Made by a program: the position numbers and the translations under genes
Notes under the pieces: generated by a model
The model's database searches: none
Told to the model about the DNA's origin: nothing
Seen by the model: the letters and a program-made list of their open reading frames with translations, nothing else
Shown here: positions 33,361 to 46,400 of the stretch, piece after piece
How positions within the stretch are numbered: the stretch's first letter is position 1
Layout: the number at the start of each line of letters is the position of its first letter
Origin: Synchiropus splendidus
Taxonomy: Eukaryota; Chordata; Actinopteri; Syngnathiformes; Callionymidae
DNA: 64,000 bases
Direction: 5' to 3'
NCBI RefSeq assembly: GCF_027744825.2
Contig: NC_071345.1
Coordinates: forward strand, 15,067,501 to 15,131,500

Positions 33361-36300
33361 TCACGATCAAATGTTCGGATTAATTTCACGCTTTTCAAAA
33401 ACAGATTCTTATCAAAAGTTAATCTTTCCCAAATACTGGATGTCATCAACCCCAGGGTAAGTTTTTGTGGGGCTGAACAGGGTTCCAGTGTGTCTAACAA
33501 CGCTCCCACCTGCCATTCTCAGGCTCCCCTGCGGTGACTGTGGCATGTGAATTGTCACCAGCTTCCCCGTCACTGCTCTCACGCTGGCAGGAGGGGCACG
33601 ACTGTGGCTTGCCAGTCGCTGACGTGGTGCAGTGCAGACCGAGTCAGTGAGTCCTCTGTCTCTCCGTTCCCTCCTCCATCCCACTTTTCCAAACTTGAGA
33701 CTTGGTGGGGGAGAGAAGCCAATTTCTATGCATGGTGAGGCATGATTGACCTACATGCCATGCAGAAGCTGAACCTTTTTACAGCTTATAGAACCCAACT
33801 GCAGAGGTTTTTAAATATATATGAGAACAGGATACAAAACAGAAGTGTCCCGGGTTTCAAAATGCTTCTCAAACCATGCCACGACAATTGAAATAAAGGA
33901 ATGAAAAGACATGGACTTGATGGAAAGAAGTGATGCGCTTGATCCAGTCCACCAGTACCAGGTCATCTCCTGTTACTCCATCACAATGGCTGAGATCCAG
34001 CGCCTCATTTCCCCGCAAGTCTCATTTACTCGAGTCGACTTCCAAAGAGACAATCAAAACTATATCTAACAATAATGAGTACATTAAAATCATTGAAACT
34101 GCAAAGAGTAAAAGCTACACTACAAAACCTGAATGTATATTAAAAAAAAAAAGTAAAAATTTAATAAAATAAATGGGAAAAACATGAAGCATGTTGACAT
34201 AATAGACGCTTTTTTTTGCACAGCGTGTCAATAATACAGTGTAGAGCTGATAACACAATCCGGAGACTTTGTGGAACAAGATTTTTTACAAGATATGAAC
34301 TTACAATGCACAAAATAAACACACCTGAAACAATCCCTAGAGAACACCTGCAAAGCGGTAACAGGATCAGTTACTCAAAACAGAAAACTCGGGGCAAAAG
34401 GAAATCAGACATTCAGTACTAACTTGGATTGCACATCTTTTCCTTCCCACTTTGGTGGCACTGATATATTTGTTGAGAACTTTGCGGGCACAAAAAGCTC
34501 AAGTCACTAGGCAACAAAATGCTGTTTAAGTCAGTGACTTGACCATATCGTAATACTTAAAGTACATCCTTTAAAATGTGGATTTAGTAGTATAGTAACA
34601 GGCTCCATCCCAGATACCTGTTGTCCTTTGTCGATATAATTCTGTCTTCCCACCCAACACCATGTAACCTTTTCAATATTGATCGCACACTTGCGTCATC
34701 CTCCCACCTCTGAGCTTCACCTACAGCTGATGATCTCATTGCTGGGGTTATCTGAGTCACCCGACGACTCGCCTGACTTGAGGGCACTGCAGGGCCGACC
34801 AGTTTCTAGAACGCTGGTATAAAAGCTTAGTGTGGAGGTTTATGATGTCATCAGCACGTCTCTGCTGAATGTGATGACAGCAACCTCCGTGCTCCCAAGC
34901 TGTGGTGACTCATAACAGGGCGAAAAAAAAACAAGCCCACGAATGGACACGTCATATGGTGAGCGGGTGAATATTCCGCCATGTCTGGTGCCTTATACTG
35001 GAAAACAAACAGGCAAGCAAATGCATGTTGGTATTCCATCACTCGTCTGAGGTTTTACTGACTTCACACTATGCTATTGGATTGAATGTTAGTTGCCTTC
35101 TGATATACATATCAGATACCTACACAAGTGAGTACGCACATAAGAAGGTAGTCTTGATCAGCTTGGATCAGAGAACTGAGAGAGAATCAGAGTTTCTGCT
35201 ACATGTAAATGATTGTGGCACACTGCCACGGCTTCAGAATAACAATCTTTTTTTCGATATACAAATGTAATACTGACTGTATGAATCGATCATATAAATA
35301 TATAGTCTCTCTGTGTACATTTACAGACCATAATAACAACTTAAAATTGCTTCCTGTTTCGGTCAAGAGTGGCTGGTGGCAAATGGGTACGAAAATATAG
35401 CATTAATTGCAATGCCTGTGGTGTGTCCCTATGATCTCAAGGTAGCACGGACACACACACAGAGTGATTCAGGAAGCGCATCCTGATCCAAGCCAGAAAT
35501 CTTGTATGTTTACACCTGACAAAACAATGAGGAAACATTGAAACAATCTCATGTGAAAAAAAAACAACTTGATTTATGAACTGAAATATTAAAAAGTAAG
35601 ATTTATCATTCCATTTTTCAAAAATTTTATATAAAAGCTTTTCTGTCAAATGGTAAATATTGAATTAGCTAGACACGCACTTTATCATGAACGGTACATA
35701 AAATGAGTTAACTGATGAATCACAATATATCCGAATAGTGACAGTTAAATTGGGACAAAACAATCGTTCCAGTCATTTCTGGCATTGTAACCAGCCAGAA
35801 ATCAACCGTGGTTGTGCTAAATTTAACAAGAGGTCAGCCATAATACTCATAAATATAAATGTGGAATACTCCAGTTCAAATAATCTCCAGGATCTGGAAA
35901 AGATTATAATCTGAATTAGGGACATTTAGCGTTTTAAGAAGCATTGGAATACTGGCAAATGAGGTTGGTCTTAAAAACTGTGCAGAAATTTAGAGTGATA
36001 TGCTAAAAAAAAGGATTATTAAAAAAAACAAAAACTGTGTCTTCTGATCCTTGATGGACTGAGATGAGGACGAACACTCCACCGTCAAATTGGTTCCCCA
36101 CATGGAATGAAATGAATTCAGGCGCCTTGCCTTCTCTTCAATACAAGTCTGATTTGTCAACCAGTGAGGATCGATTTTCTCTCCTCACAAGGACATGCTT
36201 ACAATCCACTGAATAAATATCTAACTTTTTGTTGACGTCAACTCACAACAAGGAAACTGTAATTACAATGCACAAGTGTCTTCACGCTCCAGTTACTGGT

Positions 36301-37778
36301 TATTCAATTATATAAGGCAACAAAAACATTAGGCATAAGTATCCACACACAACATGGTGACTGTCTTTGACTTTCTAAATACAGTGAAATGGAAAATTTG
36401 GCATGAACACTACTTTTTTTTGTAAATGAAACAACTGTTTTAGCAAGTACATACTTGCGTGCTTAAAAAGAGGACCTAGCTTTCTCTGACGGACGCAGCT
36501 CATGAAAGCAAACAGCTGAGCGCCTCTGGAACACGCGGGCCGCAACACCTCACAGCTGGGCATTTTGGCTGCGATATCATGCGAGGTCACACTAGATTGA
36601 GAAACAAAGCCGGGGCGACAGGACATGCCATTCACCCAGGGTGTATTTTTGACAATTGATGAAAAACTGAAGCTGTCAAACACCAAGCCGGGAATAACAA
36701 AAACAGTTGGTATGCTGATGTGAATTTGGTGATGATGGGATAATCCCCAGCGTTTTATGAAAGGTAGAATGTGACATCTGTACATTTCCATAATCCCTGC
36801 CACGAGGAATACTCTTCACCCCAAAATAAGACAAAAATAGATTTTGATCCGATCATCCTAAACATAACACACAACTTGGTGTAAAGCAGAGGATTCCTGC
36901 CCACAGCTCAAAAACACTCCAGCCCTAGCGAAACGTCCTCTTCAGCATTATTCTAATACAGACCCCTGCAACAGCCTCCAGAGTGTCTCCATGATTGAAG
37001 GTTTACTTTGATCAACGGGGGGCTGATAGTCTTTGATTATTCCAGCGGCAATGGAATGGGCCTCCAGTCGTTCTACATTATATAATGTTATCTCAGACTT
37101 GACACATCACAAGTGGAAAACATGTGAAGAACAAACATGAGCCAAATTTCTCTGCGCATGGGGAGAGCAGGAGTGCAAGGCTTTGTGTGTGAATGGAAGT
37201 TGATACCCAGAGGAATACCTGGTTGGGTTCTGACAGGCGGGTTAATGTGCTGTGATCAGACTCGCTTAGATCTGTCGCTGATTGGTTGGTGGAGAAGAAA
37301 CACGGGAACGTTCGGAAATGTCACCTGATATACATATTTTTTTGTTATATATCAGGAGAATGAAAAAGGTGTTTCCTCAAAGAGGAGAAGTGAATAAACT
37401 GGATGCTGCCAGCAGGTGGGGGTGCCCATCTATGAACTTCAATCCTGAATACATTCATGCAAGCAAGAATTGTAATACGTGACAGCACAGTCTTGACCCC
37501 TACTGTCAGGATATGAAAAGGCACTTAAATAGCAATCATTTTGGGAAACAAAATATACAGTGGGCTTGATATTTATGGTGAGAAATTCTTGTAAAAGTCT
37601 GGCTTGGGCAACACATGCACATACATTTATCAACGCAAATAATTTGATTATTTATTATTTTAAATGAACAAATATAATGATTGTAATACTAAGCACATAG
37701 TTACTGCCACTTGTCTTTGAATTATAGTAACATAACACACAAATTATTTTAGTAAGGACTAATAATTGTACAATAACA

Positions 37779-37988
37779 AGGTTCTCTCCAGCGTTCTAGC
37801 AGGTGGGAAAAATAGCGGGAGTTTTCAGATTGTCTATGCATTGTCAGTGTTCCTTCACTGTTGTTGTGGAGTAGGACTCCGCCTTTTAAGGTTGAGGAGC
37901 TTCAGGAGGACTGTGCTTGAAGAATGTACAACTCACTCTACTTATGGTGACACCACCTATGCTGGTAGAAATCTGGGGGAGAACCCTA
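37779..37988. repeat. Inverted-repeat element (MITE), about 210 bp
   Basis: The left end AAGGTTCTCTCCAGCGTTCT and the reverse complement of the right end, AGGGTTCTCCCCCAGATTTC, are similar over about 25 bp. The interior lacks a frame. Related ends (AGGGTTTCTGCCAGGATTTT) occur singly near 23718 and 22350. Confidence 0.55.
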
Positions 37989-38689
37989 AATAATCATACT
38001 AACATGCAAACCAAATGAATAACAATCATGGTTCAGGCTCTGTTTAAAAATACAATTGAGAGACAATAGTCTATACTAATAAGAATGAATTTTCATTGAC
38101 GTTTAAAGACATTGTGGACACGGTTTGTAAGCAATACTATGACGGCTCAGCAATACTATGATGCTCTCAATTATTGTGTCTGAATTCACATTGTAGACTG
38201 AGATTCAAATGTATGTTTGTGATGAATATGCACACATAATCAGGTTTTTGCTGTCATCAACGCACACTATAATACGATATATTCATTTAGTTTTTACTTA
38301 AGTTACAATTCAAATGAAATATCACCAACCTGGTACACACAAGTTAAATAATAACCTAATTGATCTACCACTTATAAAGGATTGCATTTTTAATATATAT
38401 TGTTGGTACTCAGCACCACAAAAACTAAAATAAAAAAAAAATCCTGTATCGATTTTTCACTATATTTTAAACAATATTATTATTCTGAAGGCTTTGCTTC
38501 TTTGAAAATCTGTTTAATTCTATTGAGTAAAATCGGATTTGTTACTGTGCTTCTTCATGTTTGCACCCCTCTGCTCTGGTTGTGGGGTTGATTTAGGAGT
38601 CATCCTTCACGAGGTGGACTCTCCACGAGGCTGATCCGGATCACAGTTGGGATCAGAACTGAACTTCTGGACCTGGTGACTGGTCTAAC

Positions 38690-39905
38690 CACGCCTGGCT
38701 GCTGTGAGCAGTACCCGGCCTGCTGCTGCTGCTGCTGCCGCCGCTGCTGTGTGTGTGTGTGTCTGCATGCGGTATCCGCCGGGGACTCGGAGGGGAGGGG
38801 GCGTCACCAGGGGTAACGTTACGCCTACATCACACAGCACCACACAAATATACAAACAACATCGCACTCGAAAAGTTGCTCTCAGAACCGGAGATCGCTT
38901 CACGCGAGCAGCAGCGATGGCAGTTTCCAGCGGCCAAACCTCGAGATGTGACCGCGGTGCAGAAAAACACTCTTCCCCCAAATGTGCCCCCCCTTCCTCG
39001 CCAGCGACGTAACAACATGTCGGCAAAGGACGGCCATGTTTTGCTGGTTATGTCGACACGGGGCGGAGGAAAAAGTAGACACGACGTCTCTCCTCTCTGC
39101 CTCCTACCAGCGCCGATACAACGTACGGTGGTCAAAGTGGAGCGCGGGGGGCGAACGTGTGTGTTTGAAGTTACGGGGGTCGCGGTGTCCGTCCGCAGGT
39201 GTAAACACCGGAGCAGCCAAAGTTCATGCGGCTGGACAACTTAACACATTAACGTTTGCAGCTAAACGCTACCGAGCAAAGCGAGGCAACTCCACGCCGC
39301 TTTGACTTGAGACACTTTTATGGCGCTGGCGAAGCCAGTTCAACTGTTTTACCGAGCTTCTTACCTGATCCGCGGTCTGTTGTGATGCTCAGGTCCGAGT
39401 CCGGATCCTCGCACTGCCTCCGTATAGTCGGTGCTTCCGAGACGGGACCGACAACAGGCGACAGAAAAGCGAAAACTGGCGATCACTAGGAGGATCTACG
39501 CCAAAAGCCACATGACCGCCGACGTCAGAGGACGTATTTGCATGCCGAGCCGGTGTCCGTCCACAGCGGTTCCGCGCTCGGTGCTGGCGGAGCCGGGGAA
39601 AGTTTAGGCTGCAGGCTGAGGAAGTGGGCAGCACGTGAGCCGGCGGGCGAGACGAACGCTGCGAGTTGGGTAAAGTACGGCGTCGACATGAATGACGTTG
39701 GTCACGGACGTCAACTTGTCCCCGTTTCGACCTGATTGAATATGAAATCATCGGAGAGGCGTGTGTTTCCTCCAGAAGCCCCGCCCACCGCCGCTCCAGC
39801 TCTGCCATGTGAGGAGAGCGCTGCAGCTGCTGCGGTCCTTCCTCCGCGCAGCGATGGAGACGCGTTATAAGCTGCTATTCACGGTGCGCACACATCTGGA
39901 GCCAC
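38690..39905. promoter_or_regulatory. CpG-rich promoter region, probable zhx2 transcription start
   Basis: CpG density rises sharply compared with the AT-rich flanks. The minus strand has a strong donor CAG|GTAAGAAG ending a possible non-coding exon at 39365, which would splice toward zhx2. Sites visible include an E-box CACGTG (39632-39637) and GACGTCA (39521-39527). A CTG/GCC trinucleotide tract followed by a short TG run (about 38720-38762) marks the left edge. A plus-strand donor at 39910 suggests bidirectional transcription. Confidence 0.65.
39365..39480 (-). other. zhx2: Putative non-coding exon 1 of zhx2 (3' boundary only)
   Basis: Inferred only from the consensus donor CAG|GTAAGA on the minus strand (exon end 39365) inside the CpG-rich region. 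The 5' end is arbitrary. It needs transcript evidence. Confidence 0.35.
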
Positions 39906-39910
39906 AGAGG
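39853..39910 (+). CDS. Possible first coding exon of a divergent transcript
   Basis: The plus strand has GCGATGG (good Kozak context) opening METRYKLLFTVRTHLEPQ, followed by the donor CAGAG|GTGAGT. The frame stays open for 58 nt to the donor. No family is recognised and no convincing downstream exon was found to the window end, so it may be a chance frame in a non-coding divergent transcript. Confidence 0.25.
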
Positions 39911-40334
39911 TGAGTCTGAGGTCAGCTGATCCTCCCTCAGTGTTTGTGTCCTCAAAAGACTGAGACGCCTCTGACAGCTCGTGTGCAACAGCGACCTCCA
40001 GTGGCTGAACTGCGGTGGGCCTGGGTCACTGAGTGCACCATTCTCCTGATGTCACAGAACCAATGACCTCCACGATTCCCAACAGCTATAGTACTGGGGT
40101 CTTCGACTGTGTCACGTCATTTTAAGTGTATTAGAAGATTACAGGGGACAGGGAGACTCTGTTAAATAATGGTTTGTTTTCAAGCAGCAAATGATAAAAA
40201 CAATGGGTGTTTCCACACACAGCTTCTGTCCGAGGCTGCACTCTCTTCTTCAGCATCTTTGACCTCTGTCCATTCTTCTGAATGACTGACTCCGAATGCA
40301 GGAACACGTTTGTTTTCACTACATTACTTCCACG

Positions 40335-40400
40335 TCAGGGGTGGGCAATTCATTAATTGCATTTGCTTGGGGGCCATATTTTGTACTGTGAGTACAAAAT
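40335..40400 (+). repeat. hAT-like terminal fragment
   Basis: CAGGGGTGGGCAATTCATTA followed by GGGGGCCATATTTTGTACTG. CAGGGGTGGGCAA is the usual end of several vertebrate hAT families. No right end was identified, and the sequence runs toward the TCTA tract. Confidence 0.5.
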
Positions 40401-40537
40401 ATGAAAGATGAGTTTGAAATAATAATAACAATAAAAAAACAGGTAGGAAACATACATTTTTGTTGTGACGAGGATAAAATAAAATAAATACATAAAATGG
40501 ACCAAATACTTGATAAAAGTCATAGAGACCTCGTCTC

Positions 40538-40637
<100 letters not shown>

Positions 40638-40809
40638 ATTACTGTAAATAAATTGTGAGTGGCAGCAATGACAAAATACAAATGTGAGATTAACACCGAG
40701 CGAAAATCTGTTACTGAACAACACATGAACTGAATATATGAAAATATTGACTGTTGAAATGTATGATATTTGTAGTATATTTTCAGCCAGTCTGATAATG
40801 TTATTCAAA

Positions 40810-40858
40810 TATAGGTATTATGTAAAAAAAAAAAAAAAAAAAAGAAAAGAAAAAAAGT
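40810..40858 (+). repeat. Poly(A)/A-rich tract
   Basis: A run of about 19 A followed by GAAAAGAAAAAAAG. Could be a retroposon tail or a simple repeat. Confidence 0.85.
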
Positions 40859-41487
40859 GTCATGGTGCTTTGGGTTAAGAACAAATACTTGCCATTATAA
40901 GATATATGTATTTAAACAAAAATGATTGAAAAAGTTGTACTGAATTATTAAACAGTAAATAATAACAAGCTAAAAAACAAAACAAAACGAGACACACGAA
41001 TATACACATTATAAATATTCAAGTATAAAATTAAATACACCCAAATAAAATAAAACAACAAATACATATAATCGAAATAAACCAAGACAGTCATAAAATG
41101 ACAGAAAACGAGTGAATAAAAAAGAGCTAACGTCCAAACATCCAATCCTCCCTAGACTTTTGAACGTGGATCTTTCTTTTTATGCTGTCGAAGTGCGCTT
41201 TAAATTAACCAAACAACTTACGTTGTTATAAGCTAATTCGCTGAAAACGTATTTTACCTAACGGCACACTAGATGGCGCTAAAGTGCTGTGCTCAGATTC
41301 ACTTGCGTGGTGGGTTCATTGTACCGTTGTGGACTGACTGCTTCAATGTACCTATATTTTGATTCTTTAACTCATGGTTTAAAAGCCTCAATGTCAATAT
41401 TATGAACTGAGAGTTGCATTAGTTTGAGACATACATGCTGCATCAGTATGAGTGCGCTGAATTAATTAATACTGAATTGAGAGTACT

Positions 41488-42523
41488 GGGATTTTTCCCG
41501 GGATTTTACTTGAGAAAATAGAGGAAATTAGAGGCCAGAACAATTTGCGGGTGAGGCTTGACCCTCCAAAGTGCCTGCTAACCTATAACCCTGCTTCACT
41601 CCTGGGTCGGTGCAGCGTATCATTAGCTTCCACCTGAATGTTGAAAGAGGTTACAGGTTACATTTCTGGCTGTATAACCGATGATGTAATCTTTATTTTT
41701 TGAACCCATACAGGTGTGCTCGCCGTCAAGACAGACTGTTGTCAGTGAGAACTGAATAAATCTAACAGCATCCAGGTTCAAGTCTGGGACACACTGTGTT
41801 TAGAAGCTCCCTAACAAGGGCGGCACCAGTGACCCATATGAGGGTTGGATACACGTGATGAAAGAGAGCACTGTTTATCTTTCCATTCCATTCTGCCAGA
41901 ATGCCTCCCGTCTCTCGACAGGTGGAGGACTCTAAAATTCATTCTGAACAAGTACTGCAAATCAAAACTGCTGATTTGGCACCAGTGCAACAGGAACCTG
42001 GATAGAGCTTCTACTGCTACTAGGAGAACCAGCAGGCTGAAGAAGGCCAGCGCCATTGTGGAATGGAAACAGGGCTGGTTGCAGAGGAGGCTGCTGACTA
42101 AATTGAGAACATCTTTAACAACATCTTCGTCTCTGACTGTGATGACTCTCGACAGATGGAGGGAACCTTCCGCCAGAGACTCATAACCCAAAAGATCAGG
42201 GCAGAACATCTCACTGCCGGCAGTCATTACACTTTCTAACCGACAGTGAAAGGGTCACTTGTCGAGCTCACGGTCAGTGCTGAGTAACTGCTACAATATT
42301 TAGCAGAAGACTAAAGATATACCATCACTGCACATATGGAACCAGTGATGAACTATAAAATGTATTTTCTTTGATGACATGCGACGCCATTGCAACATCT
42401 CCCAGGGTCATAATTAAACTTGGTAACTGTGGCCTGTGAGATTTCAGCTTGGATTCTTGTGTTGACGTTTTATTTGCGATTTAATGTTTTGAAATTTGGA
42501 AGCGGGAGGGATTTTTCCCGGGA
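41488..42523. repeat. Segment bounded by identical 16-bp repeats
   Basis: GGGATTTTTCCCGGGA occurs at 41488-41503 and 42508-42523 in direct orientation, 1020 bp apart. Between them lies a minus-strand frame open for 138 codons (41811-42227) and an overlapping plus-strand frame of 113 codons, neither recognised. Possibly a decayed repeat. Identity not established. Confidence 0.35.
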
Positions 42524-43089
42524 CATTAAACTATCTTGAGAGTCTTCAACCCACGAATGCCTCCCATTTGAATGAAAGAGCATAATTTCTACTTGGGTAA
42601 TTCTGTTTTTAAATAAATTATTCAAATACCAACTTCTTTCTGGTATCACCAGATAATTTGTGTGATGAACCAGACTCCTTCAATTTAATTTGTCCAATCT
42701 GTCATTGCAGCTTCCACTTGTGTCAGTCAAAGGCAAAATTATACACCAAGCATGTAATAGTGGTTTTGCTCGACCGTTCAGTCAGCCCTAATTTGGAAAC
42801 TACCTCTGTCACACTGGCAGAGGACATCATATGTAAACAGATGCGTAGTACATGAGATGACTTCATACTTCCAAAATTCCCCTACACCTGATCATCAGCC
42901 TTGTCAGTAACCATGGATGCTTGGGGCATATAAAAACCTCAGAATTAAACCAGATGGAGTATAGTTAAAACTGTCTGATGTAGTTGCTAGAGTTGTAGTC
43001 AAGACCAGACCAGCCGAGACAGAGACATTACTGAGAATGGAGAGTCGAGGCGAAGACAAGGCCACGATATTTGTTGTTACTTCCCGTCT

Positions 43090-43497
43090 TCCTGTTGTTT
43101 CCTTTTTCTTCTCTTTCTTCAGCTTCACAGCAGCGCAGCTGGTTCCCATTCCGCTTGTCAGAATCCACTGATTTGTGCACCTGGGTTCCAGTCTGCACTG
43201 CCAGATGGTTGCTTTGCATCCTCACGGTAAACACTCCTTCGACCCCCTTATGTCCCCCTTAGTTAGGCTTGATTATAATTTGCCTCTTATCTGTTTCAGG
43301 TTTTCCCTTGCTCTTGACTGTATTTCTCGGTCCGTGTTCTGGTTCCGACGTCCTTGGTCCTCCCTTCCTGTTCGTCTTTTGAGTTCTCATGACATTGTCA
43401 ATAAACCTTGTTAAAACTACTCTCGCTCTTCTGCGCCTTCGGTCAGTCCACAACAATTCAGCAACTGGGTCCGATCCCACAGTTAGCCATGACAGGA
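43090..43497 (+). repeat. LTR-like repeat fragment
   Basis: Pyrimidine-rich segment with GTCAATAAACCTTGTTAAAA (poly(A)-signal-like), TTCTGCGCCTTCGGTC, ACTGGGTCCGATCC and a terminal CCATGACA. This arrangement resembles the 3' portion of common fish LTR-type repeats. No retroviral or Gypsy coding sequence is present next to it. Confidence 0.4.
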
Positions 43498-46400
43498 GGC
43501 TGAGACAAGGTCATATATAAGGAGTCTCAAAGAGATCAACAAATGAGCCCCAGTGAGGGCCAAGACCCTAAAAAGAGACCGGGCTTGAGACACACGACCG
43601 ATCCCGAGTAGTACACCAGTTGCATTAAACAGATGTTAAATAAAAAAAACAAACAAACAGTATTATATTATTAACATATTAAAAAGACTGAATGTTGGCA
43701 TAGTCGTGAATATTCATTGTGTGATACAGTATACAGAACATCAGGCAGAATATCAGAATTATTTTGTCTGATAATACACAGTGCTGACCTCAGCATTAAT
43801 TCTATCACATTGTAGTCCAGCAGTCTCATTGGAGTGTCTCTGGTGAAATGAGCAGGCCAGCTTAAAGTCAGATCATAGGCCGCTGCTGGCCACAACTCAC
43901 ACCAGAACAACACTGAGTCAACCAGTCTTCCTCTGTTCCCATGATGTGGATGCTCAGCTGTGCTCTCATCTAAACAGCCTCTTGACACCATCACTTTCCA
44001 AATGCAACATGCATCTCTTCATGGCGGCTGAGGACAGTCACATCATTATAACCCATCTTGCAGGTCCAAGGGAGCGTTGAAAATCTTTCTTTTCAGCCAT
44101 TCAAATGACAAAGTTTTTATTTGTTGACATTCGTTCACATGTTCACATGCCATCTTAGTCGCTGCATTTCAACATGGCAGCAGAACAACAAAAACCATAT
44201 GATGTTGCACGAACTCCCGACTGAGACGCTTCAGCTTGATTCATCCAAAAGATGTCTATTGATGCGTCAGTATGTGGCAAAATCATGTCTTCACTTCAGT
44301 GGCTGCTTCAGCGAAAACCGATTCTCGGACGAATCGAGTTCTGATCCACACATCGTCGTTGAAAAAAAGCTCCAGGTCATGTTGGTAAAACAGCCTGCCG
44401 TTCAACTGTTTCTCCAGCCAAATACACACTTCACCATTGAAGACAATAGTTATTCACAGATAAATGTGCCCCCTGAGTGATCCAGTCATCAATCCCATGA
44501 TACTTTGCAGGTTCATGAGTGAGATCTCATGATGTCCGTTCTAATTACATAGGCAAAAGGAAGCAGCAAAATAAAGCGCTTTGTGTGCTAATTTTTTGGA
44601 ATCGTATGAAGGTCTTGTGGTCATACTCAGTATATGTTAAGGTGACATCTTGCTAACATAGTAGACAACCATAATAGGGCGCAGTACATGTACATGTAGC
44701 GCAAATCCCATGCGACAGCCTCCGGCTGACAGAGTGCCTAGTGCCCACTAGGTTTGTCGCTGCTGCTGAACAAATTGAGTACAGTTTGAGATGAATGGGA
44801 TCTTTGTTTTTTCAACAAGCGTGAGCGTGTGTTTGGAGGGTGCAGAGATCCATCCGTACCTGTGCTTACTCTTTTCGTTGCTGCTCTCTAATAAAGTTCA
44901 GGACAAAAGTAGCTGTTGTGTGCAGATGTGTTTACGCGCAGCTTACACAGTGGTTCTTCTTAAATCCTGCTATCACCACTCCAGCAACAAACCGCTTCCT
45001 TTCCCACGTTCAGGTTTAGCCGTGACGAATCGGCTGATAAGGCTGCGCTGGAGCAAATTCAGAGGAGGGGAAAATCAGGCAGGGATCAGACACAGGAAGC
45101 GCAAGGAAGGGAGAAGACAAATCTGATCGAAGGAATTGTAATCTTTAATGAGGGCGCTGAGTGGAAAGGGATTTTAATTTAATATTGAGGAGGCACGCTC
45201 AACTGAAGAGAGCAGAGAGCGAGCGAAATCTTAATTATGTCCAGAGATTCAGGAGGTTAATCAAGTTCACACTGCTGGAAGGTTTTCTAAACAGAGTCAG
45301 TGAAGGCCTCACAAAAAGGAAACATGTCGTGTTTTGAATCTGCCTCTTTACAGCGCATCTTTTCATTAAAAACAACAGTGAAATCCCCGTTGTTGCTTTT
45401 AAATTATATCTTAAAAAGAACAGCACTGAGGTTAATAGCGGCGGTCTTGACTGGGATTTAAACTCTAATGCCACATGTCTTGAATAGAGTTTGCGAGAAA
45501 AATATAGATTTGAGCCTGTTTTCTTTTTATTTGATGTTTCTGTTTAACCAACAAGTCTTATCTCACAGGACCAGCGTTGGGAAAGTGCAACCTTAGATGC
45601 TTTGCGAGTGCGTTTTAGCGAATAGCTTTAGCTTGAGATGTTGGATAGCGTCACGTCCCACAGCCACAAGAGTGAAATATTTACCACAATAAGAGCGACC
45701 CAGAGGACACCCTTTGAAATTGCTTCCTTTTTGAGTTCAGAATTTGGTCTCATTCATTCAATAGTGTTTACTGTTGCCTTCTACATTTGATATGTCAGTG
45801 CTCACATCACAGACACACATGATTTCTATTAAAGCCCGTGGCGGAGCTGAGATGAAGGCAGATGGAGAGGATGACGGTCAAACAAAGACGGTGAATAACG
45901 TGGATAACAGGGAAGTAATGTCAACAATGGAGCGACATGGTTCAAGCTGGGAATGACTGGCAAAAGTTCCAGACTATTCCTCAAATGTCTCCAGACGGAG
46001 GAGGGTTGGTTCAATGGAAATAAAAACAACATATCTTACGCGGCGGTGAATATATTATGTGAAATAATCTGCTTTAAAGGTGATCTCTATGTAGCTCTAC
46101 TGACACCCTTCAGATGCGATTGAAGAGGAAGCAGAAATATTGCAACGTGAACTAGTTGCTTTTATGTTGCGTCTATTTATGTGTGTGCTAAAAACACTTC
46201 ATTCAAAGGTGAGAAATACTGTTCATGCAGTTGTCAGTACATTTGATTAAAGAGTAATTTGGGTCATTCCCACACAATTAGGAGGAGAAACTACAGATGA
46301 ACATATTTACCACAGAGAGTGAGAGAAGTGTCATTGTTGTTGGGCGTATTTTGTAAAGTTATTTGCAATGATTTCAGTGATTGTACTGAAATCCTTAGCT

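Noticed and set aside
36375..36803. 142-codon minus-strand open frame
   Set aside because: No domain or compositional sign of coding, and no neighbouring exon.
38704..39305. Several overlapping open frames of 100-163 codons in the CpG-rich region
   Set aside because: GC-rich sequence has few stops in all frames. No conserved protein recognised and frames overlap on both strands.
44121..44480. 119-codon plus-strand open frame
   Set aside because: Not recognised, isolated in the desert, with no splice logic. Cannot be supported as a gene.
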